64,000 nt of DNA. Source: a bacterium (GTDB taxonomy: Bacteria > Bacteroidota > Bacteroidia > B-17B0 > Aurantibacillaceae). The notes under the pieces were generated by a model. That model had not been told where the DNA came from. It saw only the letters and a program-made list of their open reading frames with translations, and ran no database searches. The stretch's first letter is position 1. The number at the start of each line of letters is the position of its first letter. Positions 10,683 to 19,899 of the stretch are shown in pieces. The stretch covers positions 1-64,000 of the forward strand of contig JAQSCW010000002.1 of the NCBI GenBank assembly GCA_029945625.1, given 5' to 3'. A program made the translations under genes and the position numbers.

Positions 10683-12299
10683 TTAAGTTTTTGTTTTTGT
10701 AAACTTCTCTGCCATTTTCACCGCTTCATACAAATTTACGATACCGGCATTCTTACTTAATTTTTCAAACTTCACCAGTTCATCTTTTGTTCCCGGCTTG
10801 ATTACTTTTTTGCCTTTGTAGGTTTTTACACTACTTTTTATCAAAATCTTTTTGATTTGTTCCGGCGTGAGGGTAGGGTAGTATGACTTTAAAACTGCCG
10901 CCACACCCGCTGTTACCGGTGCAGCCATGCTGGTACCGCTGGCATCTTTGTACCCGTTCTTTGGTGTTGTTGAATAAATATCCACCCCCGGCGAAAACAC
11001 ATCCACGGTATTCTTGCCATAATTCGAAAATGGTGCTACCACCTCATCATTTGGTTTCCAGCTCAAGGCCCCAATGTCCATAAAATTTGTCGCTATTCCT
11101 TTTCCTTCAAATTTCTTACTGGGATAATTAGGAACTTTATCTATATCTGCGCCATCGTTTCCGGCTGCGTGGATGAGGAGAACTCCTTTACTGTCGGCAT
11201 ATTTCACGGCATCATCCACCACCTTTTTGTCCCAGCTATATCCCTTTCCAAAACTCATGTTTAAAATTTTTGCACCATTGTCAACGGCGTAACGAATAGC
11301 ATTTGCTACATCCTTATCACGCTCGTCACCCGCAGGCACACAGCGCACAGCCATAATGCGCACATTGCCGGCAATACCATCCATGCCCATACTGTTGTTG
11401 CGTGAAGCTGCAATGATTCCCGCCACGTGAGTACCGTGAAAACTATCGGGTCCATTACAATCGTTATTTCCATAATTGTGTTCATTTGAATTTGAATAGT
11501 CGTCGCCCACAATGTTTCGTGGATCAAAATCCATATTAAGACCAAATTCCACCAGAGATTTAAATTGCTCCAAACCTCCTTTAATTTCTTCAATTACCTG
11601 ATCCAGCGTGGTGGTTCCGTCGCCGTTCTTAAGAATATTCATGGCTATCGTTTTGCCTTTGAGATCGGCTTTATCAACCGCATTAAATTTCTCCACTTCG
11701 GGCAGACCAACTTTCTCAACCTTTTGTTCGTTTTTTATTTTGGTAGTGATGCCGATTAGGGCTTCGTTTACAAATTTGTACTGCGCGTAATTAGAACTAT
11801 AGCGCTCCAGTGTTTTGGTATAATCTTCTTTTAATTTGGAGTAAAATTCCAGTTCTTTTTTTTCATCTTTGGTGCTGAAATCCGCTTCTGTTTTACCGTC
11901 AAATTTGGGTTTTAGTTTGCGCATGAGGCGGGTCATTTCCAGATTATCATCGCTCACGTTTTTCCCGTCTTTGCCGCCAATAAAATTCCATCCATGGATA
12001 TCGTCAATGTACCCATTATTATCATCATCTTTTCCGTTTCCGTCAATTTCTCCCGGATTGGTCCACATGACTTCTTTCAAGTCTTCATGGTTAAAATCAA
12101 CGCCGCTGTCGATTACTCCTACTATGATAGTGGTTGATTTCTTGTCTTTTAAAAGTTCTTTATAAGCCTTTTCTGTGCTCACACCATTCACCTTGTCGGA
12201 AACGGCATCAAGATTGAACCAGTTATCGGGTCGTTTACTACTTTGCGCGTAAGTAATAAGTGAGAAAGCAACGAGTATGGGAATCAGAAATTTTTTCAT
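10683..12299 (-). CDS. Secreted S8 (subtilisin-like) serine peptidase with large insertion
   Basis: A 538-residue protein with a signal peptide (about 1-19, LITYAQ). Its catalytic triad is visible: Asp 64 in GVIDSGVDFNHEDL, His near 288 in FHGTHVAGI, and Ser near 459 in GTSMAAPVTAG. The oxyanion Asn is in HAAGNDGAD. The distance between Asp and His is about 220 residues, far more than the roughly 40-70 in plain subtilases. The insertion is rich in Lys and Glu, and such insertions occur in Bacteroidota members. It ends after the catalytic domain with no T9SS sorting domain, so it probably stays periplasmic. A strong terminator follows it. Confidence 0.92.
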   Translation of the reverse strand: MKKFLIPILVAFSLITYAQSSKRPDNWFNLDAVSDKVNGVSTEKAYKELLKDKKSTTIIVGVIDSGVDFNHEDLKEVMWTNPGEIDGNGKDDDNNGYIDDIHGWNFIGGKDGKNVSDDNLEMTRLMRKLKPKFDGKTEADFSTKDEKKELEFYSKLKEDYTKTLERYSSNYAQYKFVNEALIGITTKIKNEQKVEKVGLPEVEKFNAVDKADLKGKTIAMNILKNGDGTTTLDQVIEEIKGGLEQFKSLVEFGLNMDFDPRNIVGDDYSNSNEHNYGNNDCNGPDSFHGTHVAGIIAASRNNSMGMDGIAGNVRIMAVRCVPAGDERDKDVANAIRYAVDNGAKILNMSFGKGYSWDKKVVDDAVKYADSKGVLLIHAAGNDGADIDKVPNYPSKKFEGKGIATNFMDIGALSWKPNDEVVAPFSNYGKNTVDVFSPGVDIYSTTPKNGYKDASGTSMAAPVTAGVAAVLKSYYPTLTPEQIKKILIKSSVKTYKGKKVIKPGTKDELVKFEKLSKNAGIVNLYEAVKMAEKFTKTKT

Positions 12300-12609
12300 G
12301 TTATACTGTTTAAGTGTATGGTATATTTGTTTACGTGTAGGGTATAAATCTGTTTTTTGCGATTTTCGGGCCGAATAGTTAAAAAGTCAAGTAAAATTCA
12401 ATTACACACGCTAAAATTAGGCACTAAAGACAAATATAAAGGAAGTTTAATCAGCATTAAATACCGTTCACACTTTTTAATGGAAAGGAGAAACAAAATG
12501 TCTGATTTGGATGATTAATATCATAAGCAAAAAAATTCACACAATTCTTGCTCTATTAATTCTTTTTTTTATACATTTGAATCGATAACCTTATAAAATA
12601 AACAATAAC
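12300..12609. other. Divergent intergenic region between S8 peptidase and T9SS protein
   Basis: A 310-base AT-rich spacer carrying the plus-strand promoter at 12548-12579. I see no convincing promoter for the minus-strand peptidase gene and no coding sequence. Confidence 0.6.
12548..12579 (+). promoter_or_regulatory. Bacteroidota-type promoter of T9SS cargo gene
   Basis: TTG at 12548-12550 and TACATTTG at 12572-12579 are separated by 21 bases. The ATG at 12610 gives an AT-rich leader of about 25 bases. Confidence 0.65.
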
Positions 12610-14544
12610 ATGAAAAAAATTACTTTAGCAATTATCGCTTTGGCTACGTGTGCATCTTCTGCATTTAGTCAGGTCACAACTACCGTTACAGCTCCTCCTT
12701 CCAGTAACGCGTCTACCCAAGTTAGAGCCCCAAATGGGAATGCCACCCATAAATTCGTTCGCGGATGTTTTATTGTCCCTCAAAGCGATTGTCAGGGTTT
12801 CTTAATGACTAATAGCGTTGTTACAAACTGGGGTCTAAGACTACTTCAAGGAACATCTGCTCAGGCAGTAACAGGAAGTTTTACATTATACATTCAAAAC
12901 ACTGCTGATGCAACATACTTAAAAGGAACCAATTTTCCTGCGGCCATCGTGGGTATGCCGGTTGCTTATGTTGGAAATATGACTGTTCCGGTAGCGGCCG
13001 GTGCAGCTACGATCACGCTTCCATTGATTCCAAATTTCACGTATGCTGGTCAAGGTATTTATGTGGCATATGCTTGGGATAGTAATGGTCCTTTTGATGC
13101 CAATTATGCCACCTATGATGCTAACCACTTAATGACCATTGGCGGTGCAACAGCCGATGCTTCGGTTACACCGGCTCCAACTACCTTAACCAATACCAAT
13201 TTCAGACCGGTTTTCCTTTGGACGTGTGCTAACACTGCTACAAACGAATTGGCTCTGGAAAATGTGGTGGCTCCCGGAAAAGTGGCCAAATTATTCAATA
13301 GCCCACACATCATTACCGCTACTGTGAGAAACCTGAGCAATGTAGCCTTAAACAGCGTGAGTGTTGGCTTGGCCGTTACAGGTGCAAACACCATGGCAAA
13401 TTCACAAGTTATTAGCAGTATTCCTGCTGGTGGAACCCAAACAGTTGGTTTTACTCCATTTAATCCCCTTAATTTGGGTTTAAACAACATGGTAGTATCT
13501 TTATTACCTGACCAAAACCCGGCAAATAATAGCGCTTCATGGACACAAAGTGTTACCTGTGATGTTCAAGCTCAAAATCCTTCAGCAGGATCTTATACCT
13601 CAGGTGTTGGTACTACTGCAACAGGTTGTATCGTAAACCGTTTCACAGTGCCTGTGGGAGCTACTCTAACCGCCGTTAGACTGGCAATTGCCAGTGGCGC
13701 AAGCAGCACCGGAAGCACTATTGCTGCTGTTTTATTGGACGGTGCAGGAGCCCTTATCGGCTACTCGTCTAATACGATCACTATTAGCGGAAGTATGTTA
13801 AACACTTTCCAAACGTTTAATTTTTCTCCCGGACTTATTTTAAGTTCCGGCACTAATTTTCATGTTGGTTTTGCACAACTTCAAGGAGGTCACTTCCCTA
13901 TGGGATTCACTCCAGGTACTTCTTTCATTCCTTCCGGTTATTATTACTGTCCTTTGGCCGGTGGTACGCTTCAAGGCTTGGGCTACGGATACTTTGGAAT
14001 TGAGCCGGTTTTCCAGTTTGATAATATGGTAATTACTGCTTCAGCTACCAAAACTGTTGTTTGTAAAGGAAGCCCTCAAAATGTTACTCTTTCTGTTACA
14101 GGTGCCGATACGTATGTATGGAGTGCTGGTTTGGGAACTGGAAGTACAGTAACTATTACTCCATCTGCTAACGGTGCAAGTACCGCTACACAAGTTTCTG
14201 TTATTGGATCTTATACTACAGGAGCCGCTAGTGGTTGCAAAAGTAACCAGTCAGCTATTACCTTCACTCTTCTTGCTTGCAGTGGTTTAGCAAATAATTC
14301 AGCAAATGATGCTGTAAAACTTTATCCAAATCCTACAGCTAGTGGAAAAACTAATGTAACAGGATTGGTTGGAGAAAACACCATCCTTGTTTACAATACA
14401 TTGGGTCAGGTTGTTCATAGTCAAATCACGACTAACGAAACCGCAACCATTGATATTTCAGCCTATCCGGCAGGAAACTATCTGGTGAAGATCACCGATT
14501 CATCACGTGAATCACGCATCATCAAGATCGTGAATCAGAACTAA
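12610..14544 (+). CDS. T9SS type A sorting-domain secreted protein with CARDB-like domain
   Basis: A 644-residue protein with a signal peptide (about 1-20, SSAFSQ). After a beta-rich N-terminal domain comes a CARDB-like segment (about 215-310) with TVRNLSNVALNSVSVGL and PDQNPANNSASW, and then a domain that includes a Gly/Ser/Thr-rich stretch. A PKD/Ig-like piece follows (about 480-550). The last 75 residues are a T9SS type A sorting domain, recognised by KLYPNPTASG, a central YNTLGQVV and the basic end RIIKIVN. It is therefore exported across the outer membrane by the type IX system. The biological role is unknown. A strong terminator follows. Confidence 0.88.
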   Translation: MKKITLAIIALATCASSAFSQVTTTVTAPPSSNASTQVRAPNGNATHKFVRGCFIVPQSDCQGFLMTNSVVTNWGLRLLQGTSAQAVTGSFTLYIQNTADATYLKGTNFPAAIVGMPVAYVGNMTVPVAAGAATITLPLIPNFTYAGQGIYVAYAWDSNGPFDANYATYDANHLMTIGGATADASVTPAPTTLTNTNFRPVFLWTCANTATNELALENVVAPGKVAKLFNSPHIITATVRNLSNVALNSVSVGLAVTGANTMANSQVISSIPAGGTQTVGFTPFNPLNLGLNNMVVSLLPDQNPANNSASWTQSVTCDVQAQNPSAGSYTSGVGTTATGCIVNRFTVPVGATLTAVRLAIASGASSTGSTIAAVLLDGAGALIGYSSNTITISGSMLNTFQTFNFSPGLILSSGTNFHVGFAQLQGGHFPMGFTPGTSFIPSGYYYCPLAGGTLQGLGYGYFGIEPVFQFDNMVITASATKTVVCKGSPQNVTLSVTGADTYVWSAGLGTGSTVTITPSANGASTATQVSVIGSYTTGAASGCKSNQSAITFTLLACSGLANNSANDAVKLYPNPTASGKTNVTGLVGENTILVYNTLGQVVHSQITTNETATIDISAYPAGNYLVKITDSSRESRIIKIVNQN

Positions 14545-14561
14545 ATTTGGTTTTTTAGCAT

Positions 14562-14597
14562 AAAAAAGGGCTCCGACAACGGGGCCCTTTTTTTTTT
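14562..14597 (+). terminator. Intrinsic terminator after T9SS cargo gene
   Basis: GGGCTCCG (14568-14575), an ACAA loop and CGGGGCCC (14580-14587) form a GC-rich stem with one G-U pair, followed by ten Ts. An A-run on the 5' side makes it potentially bidirectional. Confidence 0.9.
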
Positions 14598-14697
14598 GGA
14601 ATAGTTTCAAACAAAAATGTGCCCATGTTAAAATCAATCGCTTTGTATTGATTTCTCATTTTTTTTGGTAACTTTAATATTAACTAATTCTGACATC

Positions 14698-16533
14698 ATG
14701 AAAAAATATGTATTTACATGTTCAGCCGCTTTATTTTTTTGTTTTTTATCAAAAGGACAATGTCCGCCTTTAAAAGTGGAAACTGCCTCAGTTTACATGC
14801 CAACAGAGGCTTCCCGACCTGCCCAACAGAGCGGGCCCGCAAGTCAGGCAGCATCGTCGGTAATTAACGATACGCTGCTCTACTTTTTTAATAAACATTA
14901 CTTTCGCAACCCGAATACCCCCACCACCAATCCTCCAAATTTAAGTTTCTATACTGTAAAATCTCCTTATCCCGGGGCTTTGGCGATTAGCCACTTGGGA
15001 TCTGTTTTTCTCAACTCCAATCTCATCACCATACATGGTTTGAAAGCCTTGGTCATTAAACATCCCGGGTCTCCCTCTGCAAGCGTGCCCTTCCGAATCT
15101 ATTTATGTAATGTAAATTCATCTAATTTGCCTGTATTTCCACCCATCGACTCTGTTTCTACCTCTGTATCTACCAGTACCATTGGCGTGTGGAGAGGAGG
15201 GGTATTCTCGAGTCCTACCAGTGTGAATGGAAATTATGCCGTGGTTGCAAAATGCACCTCCACCGTATCGGGCGATACCATAAGAGTATTTCTTAATAAT
15301 GCCAATACCTTTACATCAACGGCACCTGCCTATCAGCAGTATGGTGAGGGTTTGGGCGTGTTGCGTTTTCTTGGAAATTTCCAGTCAAACACCAATACTT
15401 TTGGAACGGGCACCGATTATGAATTTGTGGTTGCCCCTTATGTTTCTTATAATACAAATGCCGGTGTAAGTGTACTCACACCTACCATCTGCAGTCTCAC
15501 TCAAGGCACTTTCAGCAATGTTACCACGCCAATGTCTTTGATCGAAAGTAGATTTTTTAATCTCAATAAATTCAAACCCTTTTGGGCTCCAACAAATTCT
15601 TCCATGCCAATTACAGACTCAATTTACAATTGGACATTCAGTGGAAGCATTACGCCTCCAACTACCAATAAAAATGCCTCTGCTATTTTTAATGTGCTTG
15701 GTAATCAAACCGCCAATTTAACGGTTAAAGTAAGGAGCTATAACTTTTTTTACAGTGCCAATTATACGTTTAATGATGTGAGTGTTGGCACCATCACTGT
15801 GACCAATGGTTCGGCACCAAATCTGTCAGTTACCGGCACTACCACTTTTTGTTCCAACTCTTTTGTTACAACCACTTTAACTGTTTCGGGGGCCAGTAAT
15901 TTCACATGGACCTCTCCTTATTCCCTTTCCAGTAGCGTTGTGGTTACTTCCAGCACAACTTCGGTGTATACAGTAATGTCTGAAAACCTGGGCTGCACTG
16001 CCGTTAAAACGGTAACAGTAGTGGTGAACCCTATTCCTAATGTACTCTTGATTACGAGTAGCTCTCTGGTATGCACAAGTGCATCGGGTGGGGCTACGGT
16101 GAACCTGTCGGGAACTCCTGTAGGTGGCTATTACACCGGAACAAATGTAGCGGGTGCAAAGTTTGTTCCTGCGAGCACCGGAACTTTTTCGCCCGTATAT
16201 TCTTATACAAACTTAACCACAGGCTGCACCAATTCCACGTCGGCTAAAATAACCGTGATGAGCTGCAGCGGAATTGAACAACAACATGCCGGCCCTCATC
16301 CGGTGGTGTATCCAAACCCGGCGGTGAATGGAAAAATAGTGATTTCTAACTTGCAAGGAGCCGGTAATTTCGTGGAACTGTATTCGATTTTAGGGGAATT
16401 GCTTTATCGTGAACGCAGCGACAAGGACGAAATCCTCATCGACCTATCGGGTAAATCGGCCGGAACTTACTTTTTGAAAGTGACCGATGAAAGCGGAAAT
16501 TCAAAAACCGTAAAAATTGTTAATCCGGGTTAA
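14698..16533 (+). CDS. T9SS type A sorting-domain secreted protein
   Basis: A 611-residue protein. I chose the ATG at 14698 because it directly precedes a standard signal peptide (MKKYVFTCSAALFFCFLSKGQ); an in-frame TTG at 14665 overlaps a possible -7 box (TAACTTTA at 14669-14676). The middle consists of beta-rich domains with Ig/PKD-like segments such as LSVTGTTTFCSNSFVTTTL. The C-terminal 75 residues form a type A sorting domain with VVYPNPAVNGKIV, YSILGELLY, an Asp-rich turn and the basic end SKTVKIVNPG. It lies downstream of another T9SS cargo gene, but the terminator between them argues for separate transcription. The ligand or substrate is unknown. Confidence 0.86.
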   Translation: MKKYVFTCSAALFFCFLSKGQCPPLKVETASVYMPTEASRPAQQSGPASQAASSVINDTLLYFFNKHYFRNPNTPTTNPPNLSFYTVKSPYPGALAISHLGSVFLNSNLITIHGLKALVIKHPGSPSASVPFRIYLCNVNSSNLPVFPPIDSVSTSVSTSTIGVWRGGVFSSPTSVNGNYAVVAKCTSTVSGDTIRVFLNNANTFTSTAPAYQQYGEGLGVLRFLGNFQSNTNTFGTGTDYEFVVAPYVSYNTNAGVSVLTPTICSLTQGTFSNVTTPMSLIESRFFNLNKFKPFWAPTNSSMPITDSIYNWTFSGSITPPTTNKNASAIFNVLGNQTANLTVKVRSYNFFYSANYTFNDVSVGTITVTNGSAPNLSVTGTTTFCSNSFVTTTLTVSGASNFTWTSPYSLSSSVVVTSSTTSVYTVMSENLGCTAVKTVTVVVNPIPNVLLITSSSLVCTSASGGATVNLSGTPVGGYYTGTNVAGAKFVPASTGTFSPVYSYTNLTTGCTNSTSAKITVMSCSGIEQQHAGPHPVVYPNPAVNGKIVISNLQGAGNFVELYSILGELLYRERSDKDEILIDLSGKSAGTYFLKVTDESGNSKTVKIVNPG

Positions 16534-16580
16534 ATGGCTGAAATGCCCATTTGACAGTGAATTCGTGAACAAAAATTTAG

Positions 16581-16588
16581 TACTTTTG
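16581..16588 (+). promoter_or_regulatory. Possible -7 element upstream of bamD
   Basis: TACTTTTG at 16581-16588 matches the -7 consensus TAnnTTTG. No well-spaced -33 TTG is visible. If it is used, transcription would start at about 16594, exactly where the proposed CTG start codon lies. Confidence 0.4.
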
Positions 16589-16593
16589 ACGTT

Positions 16594-17391
16594 CTGAAAT
16601 CAATTGCTATAATCGCCGCCCTGGTGCTTAGTGTGCTTTTTAGTGCTTGTGATAATTATAATCGCCTGCTAAAAAGTACCGACTATGAACTAAAGCTCAA
16701 ACGCGCAAAAGAGTATTACGAAAAAAAACAATACATCAAATCCTCACAGTTGTACGAAGAACTTATTCCGGTTGTGAAAGGAACAGACAGGGCAGAAGAG
16801 GTATATTATTATTATACCTGGAGCGAGTATAATTTGGGCGATTATTTGTTAAGTCAATACCATTTCAAAAACTTTACCAGGCAGTTTCCAACGAGTAAAC
16901 ATGTGGAAGAGTGTTTTTACATGAATGCGTATTGTTATTTTTTGAATTCGCCCAATTACAAGCTTGACCAAACCTATACTAAAAATGCGATAAAAGAATT
17001 CCAATCTTTTGTTGATCTGTATCCCGAGAGCATCAAATTAGACACCTGCAATTTGCTGGTGGACCAGCTAAACAGTAAACTTGAGAGGAAAGACTATGAG
17101 ATCACCAAACAGTACTTTAAGTTGAGTGATTGGAAAGCTGCCATTGTGACCACTCGAAATTTCATCAAAGAATACCCTTCAAGCTTGTACAATGAAGAAA
17201 TGTTTTATATGTTAATCGACGCCTATTATTCACTGGCCGTAAACAGTATCTATTCGAAAAAAGAGGAGCGTTTGAACGGGGCCATTGAGAATTATGTAAA
17301 ATTTCTCGATTTATACCCCAAAAGTTCGTATCTTAGCCGCGCAGAAAACATTTATAATAGCAGTAAACGACTAAAAGCAAACCTTAAATAA
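16594..17391 (+). CDS. bamD: Outer membrane protein assembly factor BamD
   Basis: A lipoprotein of about 265 residues. It belongs to the BAM complex, which inserts beta-barrels into the outer membrane. Tetratricopeptide-like helices run through it, with YYEKKQYIKSSQLYEELI, YHFKNFTRQFPTSKHVEE and AIVTTRNFIKEYPSS. The lipobox is LFSAC. The start is odd. Between the in-frame stop at 16558 and the lipobox there is no ATG or TTG. CTG at 16594 gives a proper signal peptide (KSIAIIAALVLSVLFSAC after the initiator), whereas GTG at 16624 leaves only seven residues before the cysteine. It is one base from rpoZ, as is usual in Bacteroidota. Confidence 0.85.
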   Translation: MKSIAIIAALVLSVLFSACDNYNRLLKSTDYELKLKRAKEYYEKKQYIKSSQLYEELIPVVKGTDRAEEVYYYYTWSEYNLGDYLLSQYHFKNFTRQFPTSKHVEECFYMNAYCYFLNSPNYKLDQTYTKNAIKEFQSFVDLYPESIKLDTCNLLVDQLNSKLERKDYEITKQYFKLSDWKAAIVTTRNFIKEYPSSLYNEEMFYMLIDAYYSLAVNSIYSKKEERLNGAIENYVKFLDLYPKSSYLSRAENIYNSSKRLKANLK

Positions 17392-17392
17392 A

Positions 17393-17719
17393 ATGGATTT
17401 TAAGAAAACTAACGCAGAACAAAGTATTGTAACACGTGATATCCGTAGATTTGACGGGGTAACCGGTAATATTTATGAAGCGGTTTCAATTATGAGTAAA
17501 CGTGCTAATCAGATTAGTTCCGAAATTAAGGAAGAACTATCCGGTAAGTTGCAGGAATTTAGTAGTCATACTGATAATTTGGAGGAAGTTTTCGAAAACA
17601 GAGAGCAAATTGAGATCTCTAAACATTACGAAAAGCTGCCAAAACCAACATTGATCTCTATTCAAGAGTTTCTTGAGGACAAGGTATACTACCGCAATCC
17701 AACTAAAGAAGCTAAATAA
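17393..17719 (+). CDS. rpoZ: RNA polymerase subunit omega (Bacteroidota type)
   Basis: A 108-residue Rpb6/omega-like protein. It begins with NAEQSIVTRDIRRFDGVTGN, followed by IYEAVSIMSKRANQISSEIK, the conserved helical segment that wraps the beta-prime C-terminus. It is longer than the E. coli subunit and follows the Bacteroidota pattern. It starts one base after the bamD stop, and the pair is likely co-transcribed. A terminator follows before coaBC. Confidence 0.9.
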   Translation: MDFKKTNAEQSIVTRDIRRFDGVTGNIYEAVSIMSKRANQISSEIKEELSGKLQEFSSHTDNLEEVFENREQIEISKHYEKLPKPTLISIQEFLEDKVYYRNPTKEAK

Positions 17720-17736
17720 TACGAATGATTTTATGG

Positions 17737-17774
17737 AAAGGCAGTAAGCATTCGCTCTACTGCCTTTTTGTTTT
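17737..17774 (+). terminator. Intrinsic terminator between rpoZ and coaBC
   Basis: AAAGGCAGTA (17737-17746) pairs perfectly with TACTGCCTTT (17758-17767) across an 11-base loop, followed by T-rich sequence. It should end or attenuate the bamD-rpoZ transcript. Confidence 0.82.
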
Positions 17775-17789
17775 AAACCACCTTTCCTC

Positions 17790-18998
17790 TTGTTAGAAAA
17801 AAAGAAAATACTTTTGGGGATTACCGGGGGAATTTCGGCCTACAAATGCGCCCATTTGGTGCGACTGCTGGTGAAGGAAGGTGCCGAAGTAAAAGTGATT
17901 GTAACTGCGGCAGCAACCACTTTTGTAAGCCCTCAAACACTTTCGGTGTTGAGCCGAAATGAGGTAGTGAGCGATTTTTTTGATTCCAATCACAATTGGC
18001 AGAGTCATGTGCAATTGGCCGAATGGGCCGATCTCATGCTCATTGCACCTCTTACGGCAAATACCCTCGCCAAAATGGCTGTGGGACAATGTGATAATAT
18101 TTTAATGGCTACTTATTTGTCGGCCCGTACTAAAATAATAATAGCACCGGCCATGGATCTGGACATGTACCGGCATCCCACTGTCATAAAAAATCTGGCG
18201 ATTATTCAAAGCTTTGGAAACCTGGTAATTCCTGCCGAATTTGGTGAACTTGCCAGCGGTTTGGTGGGTGAGGGAAGAATGGCGGAACCGGAAACCATTG
18301 TGGACTATGTGAAGAATTATTTCAGGCAAAGCTTGCCCTTAATTGGCATAAAAGCCTTGGTGAATGCTGGTCCAACCTATGAAGCCATTGATCCGGTAAG
18401 ATTTATTGGGAATAGGAGCAGCGGGAAGATGGGCCTGGCGATTGCAGAAGCTTTAGCCGGAATGGGAGCAGAAGTTAGCCTCGTGCTTGGACCATCGTCT
18501 ATTTCGGTCTCTAATTCTTCCATTTTAGTTTATCATGTCGAAAGCAGCGATGATATGTATGCAGCTACATTAAAGAACTATGTTGATATGGATATTGTGG
18601 TGTGTGCAGCGGCTGTGGCTGATTATAAACCACTGAAAGCTGCCACCGAGAAAATAAAGAAACTGGAGAAAGAATTTGATCTTCATCTTGTTAAGACGAA
18701 GGACATATTGGAAGAATTGGGCAAACGGAAAAAAAAACAGATTTTGGTTGGATTTGCCCTAGAGACACAACACTTGGAGAAGAACGCGCTTGTAAAGTTA
18801 CAAAAAAAGAACCTTGATATTGTGGTGGCAAACTCTGCAACAGAAGCAGGAAGCGGTTTTGGAGGGGACACCAATAAGATCACCATCCTTGACAAACACA
18901 ATAAAAAACAAGAATTTGAGTTAAAAAGCAAAGAAGAAGTGGCGCTTGACATTGTGAATTATATCATTGCTTATAAAAAACAGAATTCGACCTCATGA
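17790..18998 (+). CDS. coaBC: Bifunctional phosphopantothenoylcysteine decarboxylase / phosphopantothenate-cysteine ligase
   Basis: A 402-residue fusion enzyme of coenzyme A synthesis. It joins cysteine to 4'-phosphopantothenate and then decarboxylates the product. The N-terminal CoaC domain (about 1-180) is a flavoprotein with GITGGISAYK, the active-site His in NHNWQSHVQLAEWAD and APAMDLDMY. The C-terminal CoaB domain has NAGPTYEAIDPVRFIGNRSSGKMG and the lysine-rich KIKKLEKEF. The start is TTG at 17790, because no ATG lies near the conserved N-terminus. It begins only 16 bases after a terminator, so it needs a promoter of its own or read-through. Its end overlaps the next gene by four bases (ATGA). 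Confidence 0.95.
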   Translation: MLEKKKILLGITGGISAYKCAHLVRLLVKEGAEVKVIVTAAATTFVSPQTLSVLSRNEVVSDFFDSNHNWQSHVQLAEWADLMLIAPLTANTLAKMAVGQCDNILMATYLSARTKIIIAPAMDLDMYRHPTVIKNLAIIQSFGNLVIPAEFGELASGLVGEGRMAEPETIVDYVKNYFRQSLPLIGIKALVNAGPTYEAIDPVRFIGNRSSGKMGLAIAEALAGMGAEVSLVLGPSSISVSNSSILVYHVESSDDMYAATLKNYVDMDIVVCAAAVADYKPLKAATEKIKKLEKEFDLHLVKTKDILEELGKRKKKQILVGFALETQHLEKNALVKLQKKNLDIVVANSATEAGSGFGGDTNKITILDKHNKKQEFELKSKEEVALDIVNYIIAYKKQNSTS

Positions 18999-19897
18999 AA
19001 TTAAAGCTAGCAATCTTGTGTATTGGTTTTCTCCTGTCCAATTCGGCAGTAGCTCAAGAACTCAATTGCCAGATCGACATTAATTATTCTCAAATTCAAG
19101 GTTCCACCAACAAACAGATCTTTGATCAAATGAAACGGGTGGTTTTTGAGTTCATGAATAATACGAAATGGACCAGTGATCAATTTACGAGTAGTGAGAA
19201 AATTGAATGTTCATTTTTGATCATTGTAAAAGAGGTAGTAGGAACCGACGAATACAGCGGCAGTATTCAGGTAATCAGCAGGCGCCCGGTATATAACAGC
19301 GGCTATTATACCCAACTGGTAAACATTGAGGACAACGAATTTCAGTTCAAATTTCAGCAATTTTCGCAATTGGAATACAATATCAATTCATTTCAAAACA
19401 ACCTTACGTCGGTGCTGCAATATTACGCCTACGTAGTGATTGCGGCCGACTACGACTCCTATTCCCCATTAGGAGGAACGCCCTTCTGGCAAAAGGCACA
19501 ACTCATTGTTCAAAATGCGCAGGGAGCCTCTGAACCCGGCTGGAGACTGTCGCAGAAAGATAGCAAGAACCGAAATTTGTTGGTGGAAAATACACTGCAG
19601 CCAGTTTTTAAAGGAATACGAGACTGCCATTACGATTACTGCAGGAACGGCCTGGATAAAATGTATGAAAGTCCGGATGATGCCCGTGCCAGCATTCTAA
19701 AGTCGCTCGACTTGCTCCTTCCTGTTTACCGCACGCGCCCGGCTTCATTTAATATGCAGGTGTTTTTTAATGCCAAGAGGGATGAAATCATCAACATCTT
19801 CAAGGGGGGCACTTCAGAGGAAAAAACAAAAATAATTGACTTGCTTCAGATCATTGATCCCGCAGGAACCACAAAATACTCTAAAATTCAGGGTTAG
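18995..19897 (+). CDS. DUF4835 family protein (annotated by some as T9SS protein PorD)
   Basis: A 300-residue protein with a signal peptide (about 1-20, SAVAQ). It carries the DUF4835 core: ELNCQIDINYSQIQG near the mature N-terminus, then FEFMNNTKWTSDQF and the middle segment YNSGYYTQLVN. Some databases link this family to the type IX secretion system as PorD, which would fit the T9SS cargo genes nearby; I recall this rather than deriving it. It overlaps coaBC by four bases (ATGA), which suggests translational coupling. The gene order bamD-rpoZ-coaBC-DUF4835 is common in the phylum. Confidence 0.85.
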   Translation: MKLKLAILCIGFLLSNSAVAQELNCQIDINYSQIQGSTNKQIFDQMKRVVFEFMNNTKWTSDQFTSSEKIECSFLIIVKEVVGTDEYSGSIQVISRRPVYNSGYYTQLVNIEDNEFQFKFQQFSQLEYNINSFQNNLTSVLQYYAYVVIAADYDSYSPLGGTPFWQKAQLIVQNAQGASEPGWRLSQKDSKNRNLLVENTLQPVFKGIRDCHYDYCRNGLDKMYESPDDARASILKSLDLLLPVYRTRPASFNMQVFFNAKRDEIINIFKGGTSEEKTKIIDLLQIIDPAGTTKYSKIQG

Positions 19898-19899
19898 AA

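Noticed and set aside
14665-14697. Upstream TTG start for the second T9SS cargo protein
   Set aside because: The added 11 residues overlap a likely -7 box and disturb a normal signal peptide that starts at the ATG 14698.
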